Shown: positions 7,377 to 8,876 of the stretch, in pieces | How positions within the stretch are numbered: the stretch's first letter is position 1 | Layout: each line of letters begins with the position of its first letter | Source of the DNA: Opitutaceae bacterium | GTDB taxonomy: Bacteria; Verrucomicrobiota; Verrucomicrobiia; Opitutales; Opitutaceae | Assembly: GCA_016763045.1 (NCBI GenBank) | Contig: JAESUN010000136.1 | Coordinates: 1 to 8,876 of the forward strand | DNA length: 8,876 nt | Direction of reading: 5' to 3' | Translations under genes and position numbers: made by a program | The notes under the pieces: model-generated | What the model saw: the letters and a program-made list of their open reading frames with translations, nothing else | Databases searched by the model: none | What the model was told of the DNA's origin: nothing

Positions 7377-8060
7377 ATGACTAAAGGACGATTTATTGCA
7401 ATCGGAGATGTTCATGGATGCGTTGATGAACTCGCGGCACTCATCGAAAAGCTAGAGATAAAGCCGGAAGATCAAATCATTTACCTAGGAGATCTCGTCA
7501 ACAGAGGTCCAGACAGCCATGGAGTCATTTCCATAGCTCGAAAGACTGCTACAGTCGCCATCATGGGCAACCACGAACAGCGACTACTCAAATACCGGAA
7601 AAAAGGATCCAATAGTACCCTTTCCTCCAACGAGCAAAAAACGTTCGAACAATTGACGCCCAAGGACTGGAAGTTCATCGAACAGATGATTCCCACCTAC
7701 TATGTCCCCGAAATTGATACAGTCTTTGTTCACGGTGGATTCCTCCCTCAAAGAGCTTGGCAAGACCAGCCACTCTCCATCATCACCAACATTCAAGTAT
7801 TGGTTGAAGGAAAGAAACCGGCCAAGCGAAGGGACTATCCAGAGGCTCCTTATTGGGCCGACTTTTGGGAAGGGCCTCCCTTTGTGGTATATGGTCATAC
7901 ACCGCGTGATGAAATTTATAAAAAACCTCAGTCCATTGGTATCGATACTTCCTGTGCTGGCGGCGGAAAATTGACAGCTTACTGCCTTCCAGGAAAAGAA
8001 ATAGTACAAGTCCCCTCAGCTCGGGAATATTATCCGAGAAATGGCTCCAAAACGAGATAA
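7377..8060 (+). CDS. PPP-family metallophosphatase (serine/threonine phosphatase / ApaH-like)
   Basis: This 227-aa protein carries every signature of the PPP metallophosphoesterase family: GDVHG at 10-14, GDLVNRGPDS at 38-47, GNHE at 64-67, HGG at 119-121, and GHTP at 173-176, followed by GIDT at 188-191. These supply the Asp, His and Asn ligands for a two-metal centre (usually Mn or Fe/Zn) and the catalytic His66. The length fits the bacterial phosphoprotein phosphatases PrpA/PrpB (about 218 aa) rather than ApaH (about 280 aa), but sequence alone cannot separate a protein phosphatase from a dinucleoside tetraphosphate hydrolase. It is cytoplasmic. No Shine-Dalgarno sequence precedes the ATG. 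The cysteine hydrolase gene follows after 38 bases on the same strand, so the two are probably co-transcribed. Confidence 0.93.
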   Translation: MTKGRFIAIGDVHGCVDELAALIEKLEIKPEDQIIYLGDLVNRGPDSHGVISIARKTATVAIMGNHEQRLLKYRKKGSNSTLSSNEQKTFEQLTPKDWKFIEQMIPTYYVPEIDTVFVHGGFLPQRAWQDQPLSIITNIQVLVEGKKPAKRRDYPEAPYWADFWEGPPFVVYGHTPRDEIYKKPQSIGIDTSCAGGGKLTAYCLPGKEIVQVPSAREYYPRNGSKTR

Positions 8061-8098
8061 AGCCTTGTCCTTGCCTCCTTCCTATACAGACTTGCAGA

Positions 8099-8876
8099 AT
8101 GCCAAATGGCCCTGGAGAAAACACTCCTCTTAACGAAGCGGTCGCGCTTCTAGTCCTGGATATCCAAGGGGCCTTCCTCCCTGTTATCCACGAGAGCAAT
8201 ACCTTTTTGAGCCGGTGTGCCTTTGCCATCGAAGCCTCTCGTGTTTTTGGCATTCAGACATTCTTTACCGAACAAGTTCCTGAGAAACTCGGACGAAGCC
8301 ATTCACATCTCATTCAATTGGCAGATAATCCTGAGATTTTTCACAAAACAGCCTTCTCTGCTTTCCGAGCAGAAGGACTGGAAGAGTATTTAAAAAAGCA
8401 TGGGATCTATCATCTCTTGATCATTGGACTGGAGATACCCGTCTGTGTCTACCAAACGGTTTTGCAAGCAATTGACCATGAAATCGACGTCACCCTTTTA
8501 AGTGATTGCCTGGGTTCGCGTCGGCCACAGGACACACCGGCTGTCCTTTCCAGTTTGGCACAAATGGGCTGTAATATTCTGCCCTCCGAAGCTGTTTTTT
8601 ACAGCCTTCTGGGCGACACAACGCATCCCGATTTCAAGTCCTATACAGAGCTTGTCAAAAAATACTCGAAGGACATTGAGATGAAAGACGAACCTCCTCG
8701 CTTGTCCATACCACAGAGAAAAAATTCTCAAAAAACAAGAGGGAAAGAACGAAACAAAAACGATCAACAATCCTCTTCAAAAACTTCGCAGACAGAAGCC
8801 CTATCCCCTCAAAGCTCACAATCAAGAGCCAAACAAAACCAAGGATCTAGAAGAAAAAGTGATCAGGGAAGAACCA
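8099..8876 (+). CDS. Isochorismatase-like cysteine hydrolase with basic tail, 3' end missing
   Basis: The gene is open from ATG at 8099 to the right edge (259 codons). Residues 14-190 form an isochorismatase/YcaC-type hydrolase domain: LVLDIQG supplies Asp21, FHKTAFSAF supplies Lys83, and GLEIPVCV supplies Cys116, the Asp-Lys-Cys triad, with the Ile-Pro cis-peptide motif just before the cysteine. Such enzymes cleave amides, vinyl ethers or related small molecules; the substrate here is unknown. A vinyl-ether isochorismatase often has another residue in place of the cysteine, so amidase-type chemistry is likelier. From about residue 197 the chain becomes low-complexity and rich in Lys, Arg, Gln and Ser, continuing to the edge, which is unusual because relatives normally stop near 180-220 aa. 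The first in-frame Met is at 8099; no Shine-Dalgarno sequence precedes it. It follows the phosphatase closely and probably shares its transcript. Confidence 0.88.
   Translation, partial: MPNGPGENTPLNEAVALLVLDIQGAFLPVIHESNTFLSRCAFAIEASRVFGIQTFFTEQVPEKLGRSHSHLIQLADNPEIFHKTAFSAFRAEGLEEYLKKHGIYHLLIIGLEIPVCVYQTVLQAIDHEIDVTLLSDCLGSRRPQDTPAVLSSLAQMGCNILPSEAVFYSLLGDTTHPDFKSYTELVKKYSKDIEMKDEPPRLSIPQRKNSQKTRGKERNKNDQQSSSKTSQTEALSPQSSQSRAKQNQGSRRKSDQGRT

Noticed and set aside
7584..8253. Overlapping minus-strand frames of 141 and 156 aa across the phosphatase
   Set aside because: Both are antisense shadows of a PPP phosphatase with all its motifs intact, and one also spans the intergenic gap.
8502..8770. 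Short frames on both strands inside the cysteine hydrolase gene
   Set aside because: They are shadows of the open hydrolase frame, which carries the Asp-Lys-Cys triad.

Overview
The window reads as ordinary chromosome from a free-living heterotrophic bacterium of roughly even GC content. Several features suggest the PVC superphylum, most likely Verrucomicrobiota (Opitutae-like). The reasons are a stand-alone GspG-like pseudopilin of the type common there, a small protein of a CxxTG family I associate with Planctomycetes and Verrucomicrobia, divergent Rho sequence, and near absence of Shine-Dalgarno sequences. This placement is inferred from protein character; no rRNA or marker tree was available. 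I see no tRNA, rRNA, CRISPR array, insertion sequence, prophage or att site.

Layout: a 5' fragment of a type IV pilin-like gene (minus strand) runs off the left edge. It is followed by a strong intrinsic terminator serving acs (acetyl-CoA synthetase, minus, start best placed at 2556). A 224-bp divergent region separates acs from rho (plus). Rho is followed by two hairpins and a 585-aa uncharacterised protein that looks like an (alpha/alpha)-toroid plus beta-domain protein distantly resembling DUF2264. Next come a hairpin that sits directly against the start of hisF, hisF itself (plus), and a convergent 187-aa CxxTG-family protein (minus). That gene is divergent from a PPP-family metallophosphatase (plus), which is followed 38 bp later by an isochorismatase-like cysteine hydrolase with a long basic, disordered-looking tail that runs off the right edge.

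The genes do not form one pathway. Acs feeds acetate into acetyl-CoA, Rho terminates transcription, and HisF makes the imidazole ring of histidine. The phosphatase and cysteine hydrolase are the only clear candidate operon. No new multi-gene system is evident. The most noteworthy points are a Rho without the N-terminal helical domain and with the RNP1 aromatic residues replaced, the 585-aa protein of unknown function, the tailed cysteine hydrolase, and the hairpin at the hisF start.
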